Below, one piece after another: positions 1 to 8,639 of a DNA stretch of 64,000 nt (position 1 is the first letter of the stretch; each line of letters opens with the position of its first letter). Both the position numbers and the translations under genes were made by a program. Origin of the DNA: Kurthia massiliensis (lineage in GTDB: Bacteria > Bacillota > Bacilli > Bacillales_A > Planococcaceae); assembly GCF_000285555.1 (NCBI RefSeq), contig NZ_HE610997.1, positions 196,045 to 260,044 on the forward strand. The letters run 5' to 3'. The notes below the pieces were generated by a model. The model searched no databases. It was given only the letters and a program-made list of their open reading frames with translations, and was not told where the DNA came from.

Positions 1-155
1 CCATGTGCTTTTAACCCTTGCGCTAATGCGGCGTGTGCCTCTGGAATTTTCGTCCCAACATCAACGATTGATAACGTATCTCCTTTCATTAAAAATGAAT
101 TTGCCGTCCCAATCCCAAATGGCGTCGGCGTTTCAATTCGAATAATTTGTTCCAC
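1..155 (-). CDS. MBL-fold metallo-hydrolase, N-terminal fragment
   Basis: The gene runs off the left edge, so only about 51 residues are visible. It starts with GTG at 155 behind a strong AGGGGG ribosome binding site seven bases upstream. The protein begins with a hydrophobic strand, then TPTPFGIGTANSF and a stretch reading LSIVDVGTK. This is the usual opening of beta-lactamase-fold hydrolases (a first strand ending in an N-x-[FY]-L turn, then an LIDTG-type strand). The HxHxDH metal motif would lie outside the window. It is divergent from proI; a YqjP-type hydrolase beside proI is the arrangement I recall from Bacillus subtilis. The substrate cannot be judged. Confidence 0.7.
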   Translation of the reverse strand, partial: MEQIIRIETPTPFGIGTANSFLMKGDTLSIVDVGTKIPEAHAALAQGLKAH

Positions 156-236
156 AGTCAATCCCCCTTTTATTTACTTATTTATCATACCCTTTTTTTA
201 CAATGACGTCATTTTCAGATTATTCTAATTTTTCAA

Positions 237-266
237 TTGACTTTTTCGATTCTTTGTCATTATAAT
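237..266 (+). promoter_or_regulatory. SigA-type promoter of proI
   Basis: TTGACT at 237-242 and a perfect TATAAT at 261-266 are separated by 18 bases. Transcription should begin near 273, giving a leader of about 100 nucleotides before proI. Seen directly; activity is inferred. Confidence 0.65.
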
Positions 267-311
267 CGTTGCATAGTTGAATGCTCGATTTCTCGAAAAT
301 TCATGACGATG

Positions 312-346
312 AACATGTTCTTTCTAATGGAATGAACATGTTTTTT
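312..346 (+). terminator. Terminator-like hairpin in the proI leader (possible attenuator)
   Basis: AACATGTTC (312-320) pairs perfectly with GAACATGTT (334-342). Three more inner pairs close a five-base loop, and six T residues start at 341. The structure ends just before the proI ribosome binding site (352-359), so it sits where an attenuator would. No T-box motif or tRNA-sensing element is visible in this short leader, so the controlling signal is unknown. It could instead be a fortuitous hairpin that modulates translation. Confidence 0.45.
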
Positions 347-370
347 ATTTATAGGAGGCTAGCTTACTGT

Positions 371-1189
371 ATGAAACATATTTTATTTATCGGTGCTGGA
401 TCGATGGCTGAAGCGATGATTCACGGTTTTACAAAACAACAAGTATTCGCGCCATCATCTATCACTGTAACAAATAAACAAAACGAAACACGATTACAAT
501 ACCTGCAAACAACTTATGGCGTTACGCCGACTTATGACATCGCAACAGCAATTGCGCAAACAGAACTTGTCATTTTAGCGATGAAACCGAAAGACGTTGC
601 ATCATCTTTACAAATGATTCAACCGTATTTACAACCACACACGCCGATTTTATCAGTCGTTGCTGGTTATGCGATTGAATCGATCACAAGCATTTTAAAT
701 GAGCGCCCGATTGCACGAATTATGCCAAACACTTCTGCACAAATTGCAATGAGTACGACAGGGGTCGCCTTTAATGCATGTAGCGATGAAACATTTAAAC
801 AATCGATTCATACGATGCTGCGTGCTATCGGCTCAGTCGTCGAAGTAGCAGAAGATCAATTACACGCTGTTACCGCACTTTCTGGCAGTGGTCCTGCTTA
901 TTTTTATTACGTTGTCGAAGCGATGCAAGCAGCGGGATTAGCATATGGACTGCCACAAGAAACGGTCGAAAAGCTCGTCGTTGAAACGATGGCAGGCGCC
1001 GCTGAAATGTTAAAACAAACGAATGAAACACTTGACATATTACGCCAAAAAATTACGAGTCCAGGTGGTACGACAGCAGCAGGTATTCAAGCCCTTGAAC
1101 AACACCATGTCAAAGATGCATTTACGGCTTGTGTACACGATGCCGAACAAAAATCACGTCATTTAGCCAAAAGTGCTGTAAACGTATAA
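371..1189 (+). CDS. proI: Pyrroline-5-carboxylate reductase
   Basis: Last step of proline synthesis: NAD(P)H-dependent reduction of 1-pyrroline-5-carboxylate to L-proline in the cytoplasm. The 272-residue protein has the family length. It opens with the Rossmann motif GAGSMAEAM and carries the late signature region SPGGTTAAGIQALE plus the ALSGSGPAYFYY segment of the helical dimerisation domain. I chose ATG 371 because AGGAGGCT lies at 352-359; the reading frame is open up to ATG 281, but that start has no ribosome binding site. A consensus promoter and a terminator-like leader hairpin precede it. proBA lies 20 kb away, so the pathway is split. Other P5C reductase paralogues (ProG/ProH type) cannot be separated by sequence alone, hence some doubt on the symbol. 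Confidence 0.9.
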   Translation: MKHILFIGAGSMAEAMIHGFTKQQVFAPSSITVTNKQNETRLQYLQTTYGVTPTYDIATAIAQTELVILAMKPKDVASSLQMIQPYLQPHTPILSVVAGYAIESITSILNERPIARIMPNTSAQIAMSTTGVAFNACSDETFKQSIHTMLRAIGSVVEVAEDQLHAVTALSGSGPAYFYYVVEAMQAAGLAYGLPQETVEKLVVETMAGAAEMLKQTNETLDILRQKITSPGGTTAAGIQALEQHHVKDAFTACVHDAEQKSRHLAKSAVNV

Positions 1190-1190
1190 A

Positions 1191-1232
1191 AGAGCGCCGC
1201 TACCTTGAATGAATAGCGGCACTCTTTTTTTA
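1191..1232. terminator. Intrinsic terminator between proI and the convergent small gene
   Basis: An imperfect stem AGAGCGCCGCTA / TAGCGGCACTCT with a short loop is followed by a T run on the plus strand. It ends proI transcripts and reaches the end of the convergent gene at 1230. Confidence 0.8.
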
Positions 1233-1421
1233 TTTTTTATTAGATGGCTTCATTCTAAACGTGAATAACGCCAAAATAATGAAAAAGACCATTAGACCGA
1301 AGTAAATTTTATCGTAATTTGTTTGTTCAATTGCTGTCGTTGCTGCGAATGCGGGTTGACTCATTATCGTGAATGCGCCAAACCATACACTCAGTACAGC
1401 GATATATACATGTCGTTTCAT
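1230..1421 (-). CDS. Small membrane protein, unknown function
   Basis: A 63-residue protein with an N-terminal hydrophobic segment ending in QPAFAA, which looks like a signal peptide cleavage site. A second hydrophobic helix (about residues 40-56, FGLMVFFIILALFTF) and a short basic tail follow. So it is either one cleaved, single-pass protein or a two-helix protein. GGAGAGGG lies upstream of ATG 1421. It follows sbcC in the same direction after about 90 bases but shows no link to DNA repair. I do not recognise a family. Confidence 0.6.
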   Translation of the reverse strand: MKRHVYIAVLSVWFGAFTIMSQPAFAATTAIEQTNYDKIYFGLMVFFIILALFTFRMKPSNKK

Positions 1422-1512
1422 GATGCCCTCTCCTCATTGTCAGTGTCCATATATGATGTCCTCACATATGTTGTCTATGTTACGGATATGTTATGCACAC
1501 GTCAACGCAGAA

Positions 1513-4500
1513 CTATTTTACTTTAAATACAGCGTGACTATAACCTTCACGTTGTTTTTTTACTTCTAATACAGCTGGAATTGCTTCTTTCAAACCTGAA
1601 ACGTGGGAAATAACCCCTATCATTCGACCTGATTTTTGCAATTCAACGAGCGTATCAATCGCTTTAGCTAACGCTTCGTCATCTAATGTTCCAAAACCTT
1701 CATCGATAAACATCGTATTAATGTCGATTTGTCCACTGTAGCTTTGAATAATATCACTAATGCCGAGTGCTAAACAAAGCGCAGCATTAAATTTTTCGCC
1801 ACCTGACATCGTTTTCACGTCGCGTGTTTGCCCCGTGTAAGCATCATAAATATCTAAACCGAGACCACTTTGCTTCCCGCGTGTTTCTAAACGTTCACTA
1901 CGACGTAATAAAAATTGTCCGTTAGAAAGCGGGCGTAATCGTTCGTTCGCCGCTTCGATAATTTGCTCTAAATATTCAATTTGTAAATAGCGTTCAAATG
2001 AAATTTTACGATCATTTTGACCACGTAACATATCATATAAAGCAATGACTTCAGCAGCACGCGCTTCTAGTTGTTCGATACGTGCCGCATTTTGACCAAT
2101 TTCTTTTAACATTTGCCCAGCTGTTGTCATATGTCGCTTCGTCTGTTCGTATTGTGCAAGCAATGTTTCATACTTTATTTTTGCTTCCTGTAATTGTTTT
2201 TCAATCATCGTCACATCAATCGGCTGTTTACCTTCAAGATGTGCATATGTCGCAAGTGCTTGCTCATTCGCATAACATTGTTGGTTGTATTGATCAATTT
2301 GATGCGTCAGTTGTGTTAATTGCGAAATACGTTGCTGCGCTTGTTGGTAATGTGCACCATCGACAAAACGTTCTAATACGCGTTCTTTAAATTGTGCTTC
2401 TAGCGTTTCTTTTGTATGCGTCGCTTTTGTTAATTGTGCTTCACTATGTTTCACATTGTTTTGTGCAATACTCCACATTTTTTCCGCTTCTGATGCATTT
2501 ACACGTGCAGTTTCATATTGTTGCTCTAATCGTTGTTTTTCATGAATCCGTTCGTTAATGGCTTGTTCAAGTGATGCCTTCGTTTCAAACGCTGACGGTA
2601 ATTGTTTTAATTGTTCAGCTAATAGCACATCATTTTGTGCGTATTGTTGCGTCGCTTCTTGCTGTGCGCGTATAGCTTGTTCGCGTTGCGCTTCTAATTG
2701 ACGAACCATTTGTTCTTGCGTTTTAAGTGATTGATATAATTGTTGCGCAGTTTGTTGTTGCGCTCGTAATGTTTCGTATTGGCGTTTTAACGTCTGAAGT
2801 GCTTCTTCTGAATAATGTTCCACATCGATTGCGAGCGCCTGTGCTTGTTGTTGTAATTGCGCTACGGTTTGTTGTGTCGTTTGATGTGTACTATCAGCAC
2901 GATAATAGGCGCGCTGTACTTCATCTAACTGTTGACGGGCCGCTTCCAGTGCACCATCTTCAAGCGCACTTTCAGCAACGGCGTGTCGTTGATGATCCAC
3001 GCCACCACAAACAGGACAAGGTTCACCGTCGACTAATTCTTGGGCTAATACATATGCTTGATTAGCAAGCCACTGTGTACGTAATTGTTCGTATCGTTGT
3101 TGCGCAACTTTAAGTGCTGCTGATGTTTCGTTTACTTGCTCTGTACAATGTTGTGCTTGTTGTATCGCACGCACGTATTCTGTATACACATCTAATTTCT
3201 TTTGTTCTTCAAATAATTGCTGTTGTACCGTTGGCAATTGTTGCACAGCCACTGTCAATTGTTCATATCGTTCTTTTTGCGCCATATATTGTTCACGTGT
3301 TGTATCATATTGTTGCGCAATGGCTGTCGCATTTTCCGTCTCGCGCTGACGTGTTTCTGCTAATTGTCGCGCTTGTTTTTTTAACGTTTCAACACGTTCA
3401 TACATCGGTAACAACGGTTGCCAACGTTGAATGTCTGCTTCAATCGTCGTACGTTTTTCATATGCTGTTGTCGCTTGTACAACAATTTTTTTAGCGTCGG
3501 TTAATGCTTGTTCTGCTTTTTCGAACGCTTGTACATAATTTGCATGTTGCTGTTGTAATTGTTGGCATGTTGCACGAGCCGAACGATATTGCTCATCGTA
3601 CGGTGCTAACGTTTGGGCATATTCTGCCTCGGCACGTTGCACTTTCAACAGTTCGATTTGTTGCTGTTGTTGTTGTAATTGTTGCTTCGTCGCTTTTAAC
3701 GTTTCGTAATGTGCTAGCATCTCATTGAACTGTTGGCTCTTCGTACGTTCATCTCGTAATGATGCATAAGCGGTCGATGCTTGTTCGTATTGCTGTTGTT
3801 GGGCCGGTAGCGTTTCTTCATAAAACGATTGTTCTGCTAATAAATGCTGCATCAACTGTTTCGTCGCAATGTACGGCGATTGGATATACGAAAATAGCGC
3901 ACTTTCTGCACGTGGTGGTAAATTTTGTTCGATTGAACGAATAAAATGCTGTTGTAAACTTTGTGCTTCTGAAAGTGATTGTTGGGCAGCATTACGCTTT
4001 TCTTTTAAACGTGCCACCATATCATCATACTTCGACGTTTTAAAAATTTTACGCAAAATATCTTCTTTATTTGCTGTATCGGACGTTAACAACTTTTGAA
4101 ACTCACCTTGTGGCAACATGACGATTTGTTTAAATTGTTCTTTCGTCAAGCCGAGCAGCGTTTTAATTTTTTCTGATACGTCTGTCGCTTTTTGTTGATC
4201 GACAATCGGTGTTTCTACACCATCAATTATTTCATATAACTCGACTTTCCCCGGTGTTTCCGATTTATTACCTGCTTTTTTGTATGGCAATTGTCGATAT
4301 ACACGGTATGTATGACCGCGCATCTCAAACAATAAATCAACAGATGTCGGTGTAGTATCGTCTGCAAAATGACTTCGTAAATTTTTCACTTCACTACGAT
4401 CTTCACCACTTGCGCTACCGTATAGTGCATAAAAAATGCCATCAAAAATCGTCGTTTTCCCAGCGCCGGTCGTTCCTGAAATGACGAATAATTTTTGATC

Positions 4501-4578
4501 ACCAAGCTGACGAAAATCAATGACTTCACACTGTTTATACGGGCCGAATGCCGTTAGTTTTAATTGTAATGGTTGCAT
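1513..4578 (-). CDS. sbcC: Nuclease SbcCD subunit C (Rad50-like ATPase)
   Basis: ATPase subunit of the SbcCD (Mre11-Rad50-like) nuclease, which opens hairpins and processes blocked DNA ends. The 1021-residue protein has Walker A GTTGAGKTT at residues 35-43 and two very long, glutamine-rich coiled-coil arms. A zinc-hook CPVC lies near residue 520 between them. Near the C terminus are the ABC signature MSGGEKFNAAL and Walker B MFIDEGFGTLD with its D-loop. This order is diagnostic. Its start codon overlaps the sbcD stop by one base (TAATG), so the two are translationally coupled, with GAGGAGG inside the end of sbcD. No frameshift or insertion interrupts the coils. Confidence 0.96.
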   Translation of the reverse strand: MQPLQLKLTAFGPYKQCEVIDFRQLGDQKLFVISGTTGAGKTTIFDGIFYALYGSASGEDRSEVKNLRSHFADDTTPTSVDLLFEMRGHTYRVYRQLPYKKAGNKSETPGKVELYEIIDGVETPIVDQQKATDVSEKIKTLLGLTKEQFKQIVMLPQGEFQKLLTSDTANKEDILRKIFKTSKYDDMVARLKEKRNAAQQSLSEAQSLQQHFIRSIEQNLPPRAESALFSYIQSPYIATKQLMQHLLAEQSFYEETLPAQQQQYEQASTAYASLRDERTKSQQFNEMLAHYETLKATKQQLQQQQQQIELLKVQRAEAEYAQTLAPYDEQYRSARATCQQLQQQHANYVQAFEKAEQALTDAKKIVVQATTAYEKRTTIEADIQRWQPLLPMYERVETLKKQARQLAETRQRETENATAIAQQYDTTREQYMAQKERYEQLTVAVQQLPTVQQQLFEEQKKLDVYTEYVRAIQQAQHCTEQVNETSAALKVAQQRYEQLRTQWLANQAYVLAQELVDGEPCPVCGGVDHQRHAVAESALEDGALEAARQQLDEVQRAYYRADSTHQTTQQTVAQLQQQAQALAIDVEHYSEEALQTLKRQYETLRAQQQTAQQLYQSLKTQEQMVRQLEAQREQAIRAQQEATQQYAQNDVLLAEQLKQLPSAFETKASLEQAINERIHEKQRLEQQYETARVNASEAEKMWSIAQNNVKHSEAQLTKATHTKETLEAQFKERVLERFVDGAHYQQAQQRISQLTQLTHQIDQYNQQCYANEQALATYAHLEGKQPIDVTMIEKQLQEAKIKYETLLAQYEQTKRHMTTAGQMLKEIGQNAARIEQLEARAAEVIALYDMLRGQNDRKISFERYLQIEYLEQIIEAANERLRPLSNGQFLLRRSERLETRGKQSGLGLDIYDAYTGQTRDVKTMSGGEKFNAALCLALGISDIIQSYSGQIDINTMFIDEGFGTLDDEALAKAIDTLVELQKSGRMIGVISHVSGLKEAIPAVLEVKKQREGYSHAVFKVK

Positions 4579-5729
4579 TAACGATCCTCCTCACGTTCAT
4601 CGTGTAATTGTTCATTTAACAATTCTTCAAATAAAGACAGCGCATTTTCAGACGGCTGTTTTGTCGTCATTTCTTCATAAAAAGCAGCGAATAACGCGCG
4701 GTCGTCCATTTGGCGACGAGAAGCTTTCGTCGTGTCACTCGTCGTATGAACAATCGTTTGTCTTTCTACATGCATCGCATTTGGATAGACGCTACGAATT
4801 TTTTCCATTGGCGATAAAATCGGCTGTTCGTCTAGCAACGTCACAAATACGTAATCTTCACACGGTTCTTGTTGCAAAATATCTGCCATGTAAGCTTGAA
4901 TACGTCGCATCTTACGCTTCGGTGTTAATAAATGTTTTTCGACAGAAACAGTCGAATCTGTCACATCTACGATTAAATAGCCTTTTTGTTGTTTTTCTTC
5001 AGAAATAGAATAACGTAACGGCGAACCAGAATAACGAATATGCTCATGACCGACGAAATGCGCCCCGTGTAAATGTCCGAAAGCCGCATAATCAAATGTG
5101 TCAAACAACGCCGCATCAATGCATTCTGAACCACCGATTGATAACGGACGTTCACCGTCACTATCTTTTTCTGCTGGTTCGCCTCCCTTTGTGACAAATG
5201 CATGACCGACAAACACATGTCGTGCATTCGGATCCTGTCGATCATGAATGTGCGCAACGATTTTCTCCATCGCTTGCTGATGCGTGCGAATGTCGTCATC
5301 TTCAAATAAAAAGCGTACTTCTGATGGGTCCATAAATGGCACGAGCCAAAAATGAACCTCTCCATCATCATCTGATAAAATCACGGGTTGCGTCTCTTTC
5401 GTCCATTTCCCAACCATATGTAAGCCACTTGCTGCCATTAACGATGTCCCAAAGTCAATGCGACTCGCGCCATCGTGATTTCCGGCAATCGCAAGTATCG
5501 GTATATGTTTCTCATAAATAATCGTTTGGAACGTTTCATCTAATAATTGAATCGCTTCTGTCGGTGGCACAGAACGGTCATATAAGTCACCTGCAATGAC
5601 AAGCACATCTGGTTGATGCGTATCAATCGCCTCTATCAATTGCGTCAAAATATAACGTTGATCTTCTGTCATATAAACGCCTTGTACGAGCTTCCCTAAA
5701 TGCCAATCGGCTGTATGTAAAATTTTCAT
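4578..5729 (-). CDS. sbcD: Nuclease SbcCD subunit D (Mre11-like nuclease)
   Basis: Manganese-dependent exo/endonuclease partner of SbcC. The metallophosphoesterase motifs appear in order: HTADWHLGK at the N terminus, GDLYDR, GNHD, GHAF and FGHLHG, which together supply the two-metal site. The later part matches the capping domain. I chose ATG 5729 (383 residues) because GAGGAGGG lies eight bases upstream and translation then opens MKILHTADWHLG, the usual family start. The longer frame to 5786 would begin upstream of the likely promoter. It is first gene of sbcDC. Confidence 0.95.
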   Translation of the reverse strand: MKILHTADWHLGKLVQGVYMTEDQRYILTQLIEAIDTHQPDVLVIAGDLYDRSVPPTEAIQLLDETFQTIIYEKHIPILAIAGNHDGASRIDFGTSLMAASGLHMVGKWTKETQPVILSDDDGEVHFWLVPFMDPSEVRFLFEDDDIRTHQQAMEKIVAHIHDRQDPNARHVFVGHAFVTKGGEPAEKDSDGERPLSIGGSECIDAALFDTFDYAAFGHLHGAHFVGHEHIRYSGSPLRYSISEEKQQKGYLIVDVTDSTVSVEKHLLTPKRKMRRIQAYMADILQQEPCEDYVFVTLLDEQPILSPMEKIRSVYPNAMHVERQTIVHTTSDTTKASRRQMDDRALFAAFYEEMTTKQPSENALSLFEELLNEQLHDEREEDR

Positions 5730-5757
5730 ATCGTTCCCTCCTCGAATATTTGTTCCT

Positions 5758-5766
5758 ATTATAACA
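5758..5766 (-). promoter_or_regulatory. Extended -10 promoter of sbcDC
   Basis: On the minus strand TGTTATAAT, an extended -10 element, lies about 30 bases before the sbcD start codon. No convincing -35 hexamer accompanies it at 17 bases. I looked for a LexA-type GAAC-N4-GTTC site here and saw none. Confidence 0.5.
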
Positions 5767-5800
5767 AGACGTACATCATCTCGCATAATGTCAAAACGAC

Positions 5801-5839
5801 AAAAAAGAGATATTATGCCGAAACATAATACCTCTTTTA
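5801..5839 (-). terminator. Intrinsic terminator of the NSS transporter gene
   Basis: Stem AGAGGTATTATG / CATAATATCTCT (minus strand) with one mismatch and a TTTTTT tail, immediately after the stop at 5841. Confidence 0.85.
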
Positions 5840-5840
5840 C

Positions 5841-7184
5841 TTATTGTGATAAATAAGATGTGTAAATTAAAACAATCGCAATGACGACTGGTACGACATA
5901 CACCATTAATGTACGCCATACGCGATAATAAATCGGTGAAATGTGACTACCACTGAAAAATTCTGTCGACACGATTTTTTGATCTACTTTATGCACGATA
6001 AAGATCGCAATTAATAAGTTGCCAAGCGGTAACATAATATTACTTACTAAATAATCCGTCGCATCAAAAATCGTTTTATCGAAAATCGTTACATCACTTA
6101 ATGTCGATGATGATAATGCGGCCGGAATTGACGCAAGCAATACGATAACGCCTAAACAAATTGTAATTTTACGACGCGCATTTGGAATTTTCGCTTCTAC
6201 CGCTGCAACGATAATTTCGTATAAGCTAAACGATGATGTTAACGTTGCAAATAAAAATAGCAGTAAGAAAATCGCAAAAAATACTTCACCGAACGGTAAA
6301 TGACCAAAAACAGTTGGCAAGACGATAAACAATAATCCTGGGCCAGATGTCGGTTCTAATCCTGCCGCAAACACCGCTGGGAAAATCGCTAAACCTGCTA
6401 ACAATGAAACAAAAATGTTCATTATGACAACAGAGCCAGCTGAGTACGGTAAGCTCTCTTCTTTTTTCAAGTAAGAACTATATGTGACCATACATGAAAA
6501 TCCAACGGCTAAAGCAAAGAAAGATTGACCGAGTGCATATAGCACACCTTCTCCGGTAATTTTAGAGAAATCTGGTTGTAAGAAGAACTTCACGCCTTCC
6601 ATTGAACCGTCTAACGTTAATGAACGAACGACTAAAATAATGAAAAACACAAATAACAATGGCATCATATATTTATTCGCTTTTTCAATCCCATTTTGTA
6701 CACCTAACGCAATAACGATCACATTTAATAACGTGAATAGTGCAATGCCTAACATCGTCATACTTGCACTACCGACCGTTTGACCAAACATGACATCTGG
6801 TGGGATATTGGATACGATAGCATTTCCGGCAAGCGCTTTTAGCGTATAAACTAAAATCCAGCCGCCGACAACACTATAAAATGATAGTAATAAGAAACAG
6901 CCGACAACGCCGAGCTTCCCAATCCATACCCATAGTGATTTTGGTGCTAATTTTTTATAAGCAGAAATCGCTTCTTTTTGTGTACTACGACCGATAATAA
7001 ATTCAGAAATTAACATCGGTAAACCAATTAATAATGTGAAAATCACAAATAGTAAAAAGAATGCGCCACCGCCGTTTTGTCCGGTTACGTATGGCATTTT
7101 CCAAATTGCGCCGAGCCCAATTGCGGCACCGGCAGACGCCAATATAAAGCCGAGCTTCGTCGACCATTGACCTTTTTGTTGCAT
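5841..7184 (-). CDS. Sodium-dependent transporter, NSS/SNF family
   Basis: Integral membrane symporter of the neurotransmitter:sodium symporter family (LeuT-like, bacterial amino-acid importers). The protein starts MQQKGQWSTKLGFILASAG and continues AAIGLGAIWKMPYVTGQNGG, the conserved first helix with its unwound substrate/sodium site (G-[AN]-[VI]-W-[KR]-[FM]-P). About eleven hydrophobic helices follow over 447 residues, the usual length for the shorter bacterial members. ATG 7184 was chosen because GGAGGAG lies six bases upstream; the open frame to 7226 lacks a site. The gene stands alone behind a structured leader. The substrate (an amino acid or related amine) cannot be read from the sequence. 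Confidence 0.92.
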   Translation of the reverse strand: MQQKGQWSTKLGFILASAGAAIGLGAIWKMPYVTGQNGGGAFFLLFVIFTLLIGLPMLISEFIIGRSTQKEAISAYKKLAPKSLWVWIGKLGVVGCFLLLSFYSVVGGWILVYTLKALAGNAIVSNIPPDVMFGQTVGSASMTMLGIALFTLLNVIVIALGVQNGIEKANKYMMPLLFVFFIILVVRSLTLDGSMEGVKFFLQPDFSKITGEGVLYALGQSFFALAVGFSCMVTYSSYLKKEESLPYSAGSVVIMNIFVSLLAGLAIFPAVFAAGLEPTSGPGLLFIVLPTVFGHLPFGEVFFAIFLLLFLFATLTSSFSLYEIIVAAVEAKIPNARRKITICLGVIVLLASIPAALSSSTLSDVTIFDKTIFDATDYLVSNIMLPLGNLLIAIFIVHKVDQKIVSTEFFSGSHISPIYYRVWRTLMVYVVPVVIAIVLIYTSYLSQ

Positions 7185-7211
7185 AAAAACTCCTCCAAAC
7201 TCTGCTCTGAA

Positions 7212-7266
7212 CGGGAAACCCCGCATTCGTCTTACTCTACTAGGCTCTCCTAATAGCCAAACGAAT
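7212..7266 (-). promoter_or_regulatory. Structured 5' leader of the NSS transporter gene, class unknown
   Basis: On the minus strand ATTCGT (7266-7261) pairs with ACGAAT (7230-7225), enclosing a small GGCT / AGCC hairpin. A separate CGGG-GTTT-CCCG hairpin (7223-7212) follows about 20 bases before the ribosome binding site. Glycine and guanidine riboswitches are known before transporters of this sort, but the conserved cores of those classes are not present as far as I can see. Confidence 0.3.
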
Positions 7267-7315
7267 ATCCCTATTTTATCATCTCTAGGACGTAAAAGCA
7301 GTGTTTTTCAGTATT

Positions 7316-7732
7316 TTATTCTCGTATCTGAAACGTCATAAGTGATGTCACAACGTCACCAACAAGTTTTCCATTTTGCGTAATCTCAACTTCTCCATAT
7401 AGCATCGTGCGACCACGTCGTTTAATGCGCGCTGTAAAAATCGCCGTTCCGAGATGAATCGGTTTATGGAACGTTGTCACTAAATTGACGCTCGTAAACG
7501 TATAGCCTTCTTCCATTAAAATCGCGCCAGCATAACCGACTGCAACATCTGCCACCGCTGCTGTAAAACCGCCAAGTGCGATACCTGTACGATTTAAATG
7601 TTGTGGTTGCACAGTCCATTCACAAATAACTTCACTCGTTTCCATATCTCCACCGATTACTTTTACACCTAATAAACGCTCACATTCTGGAATTGCTACT
7701 TTCCCATCAATCACATCTTGAATTGTCGCCAT
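7316..7732 (-). CDS. PaaI-type hotdog thioesterase
   Basis: A 138-residue single hotdog-domain protein, likely an acyl-CoA thioesterase acting in the cytoplasm. The central segment NRTGIALGGFTAAVADVAVG is the PaaI/4HBT-II pattern (N-x-x-G-x-x-H-G-G-x-x-[AT]-x-x-D), but here the usual His-Gly is replaced by Leu-Gly; the Asp of AVADVAVG is kept. FHKPIHLGTAIF is the following edge strand. Two starts are in frame, GTG 7735 and ATG 7732. The ATG gives the better seven-base spacing from AAGGGGG. It stands alone between two transporter and esterase genes; the acyl substrate is unknown. Confidence 0.75.
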   Translation of the reverse strand: MATIQDVIDGKVAIPECERLLGVKVIGGDMETSEVICEWTVQPQHLNRTGIALGGFTAAVADVAVGYAGAILMEEGYTFTSVNLVTTFHKPIHLGTAIFTARIKRRGRTMLYGEVEITQNGKLVGDVVTSLMTFQIRE

Positions 7733-7820
7733 CACAAATCCCCCTTAACGCTCGTTTTATTCATTATATGCTCGAAAAATCAAAAATGCACGCAAAATGA
7801 ATAGATATTCATATTTCAAC

Positions 7821-7852
7821 AAAAAAAGAAGAGCCACATGACGTGACTCTTC
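7821..7852 (-). terminator. Intrinsic terminator of the carboxylesterase gene
   Basis: Minus-strand stem GAAGAGTCAC / GTGGCTCTTC with a small loop and seven T residues, placed directly after the esterase stop. Confidence 0.85.
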
Positions 7853-7862
7853 CTCTCTTTGA

Positions 7863-8639
7863 TTATAGTGCAGCAACTTGTTTTTGTTCTAATGCTACTG
7901 ACCATTCTAACGTATCAAGGAATTCAGCAGTATCTTGGAATACTTTTTCACGTTCTTTACCTAACGTAATGATGTGACCAGAATTTTGATACCAAATTAA
8001 TTCTTTATCATCTGTTTCAACTGTTTCATAAATATAAGGAGCACTTTGTTGATATAAATCATCATCTAGTTTGCCTTGTAATACAAGTGTTGGTGTTTGA
8101 ATATCTTCAATTTCATCGCTCGTATGTTCAATCATTTTTTGCACTTCATATAAAGCGTGACGATCCATCATTTCTAACTCGTCTAACTCCATTTGAATTT
8201 GTGCATCTGGCTTACCTTCTAAGCGTTTGTAAACTTCAGCATATTTGTAAAGACGTTCAAATAAACCTTCTTTAGAACGACGTTTAATCGGTGCGCACAT
8301 TGCGACAACACCTTTTACCGGAAACTCAGCGCCTACTTTTAACGTAAAAACACCACCTAGAGAAATACCCGCAACAGCGATTTCTTCATATCCTAAGTCT
8401 TTTAAATGCATGTAACCACGCGTTACATCTTCCCACCAATACTTAGCGCCATAACGTAAAATCTCTTCTGGATCGACACCATGACCACGATACATTGGAG
8501 CGTGACATGTGTAACCGCGTTTATTTAAATATTGGCCAAGTTTTTTAACATCTTTCGTGCTTCCAGTGAAGCCATGCAATAATAATACGGCGCGTTTACC
8601 ACCTTCTAATGTAAATGGTTGAGGTGCTAGTAGTTTCAT
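7863..8639 (-). CDS. Carboxylesterase, Est30/YvaK type
   Basis: Alpha/beta hydrolase that cleaves short-chain carboxyl esters. The catalytic triad is recognisable in the positions expected for the Est30 family: Ser93 in GISLGG, an Asp in the LDDD cluster at 192-194, and His222 in NSGHII. The oxyanion loop LLHGFTGS is at residues 21-27. The length (258) fits the family (about 247-250 residues plus a short tail). No signal peptide, so cytoplasmic. In Bacillus the related yvaK lies near secG and rnr, which are absent here. Confidence 0.88.
   Translation of the reverse strand: MKLLAPQPFTLEGGKRAVLLLHGFTGSTKDVKKLGQYLNKRGYTCHAPMYRGHGVDPEEILRYGAKYWWEDVTRGYMHLKDLGYEEIAVAGISLGGVFTLKVGAEFPVKGVVAMCAPIKRRSKEGLFERLYKYAEVYKRLEGKPDAQIQMELDELEMMDRHALYEVQKMIEHTSDEIEDIQTPTLVLQGKLDDDLYQQSAPYIYETVETDDKELIWYQNSGHIITLGKEREKVFQDTAEFLDTLEWSVALEQKQVAAL

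Noticed and set aside
281..370. In-frame extension of proI starting at ATG 281, with 30 extra residues
   Set aside because: No ribosome binding site precedes 281, whereas AGGAGGCT fits ATG 371 and the encoded protein then begins at the conserved Rossmann strand. The segment also contains the leader hairpin.
2082..5521. Many long open frames on the plus strand inside sbcC and sbcD
   Set aside because: They are antisense to well-matched SbcC/SbcD, arise from CAA-rich glutamine codons, and have no binding sites or recognisable domains.
7185..7315. Glycine riboswitch before the NSS transporter
   Set aside because: Neither conserved aptamer core nor the tandem arrangement is present.
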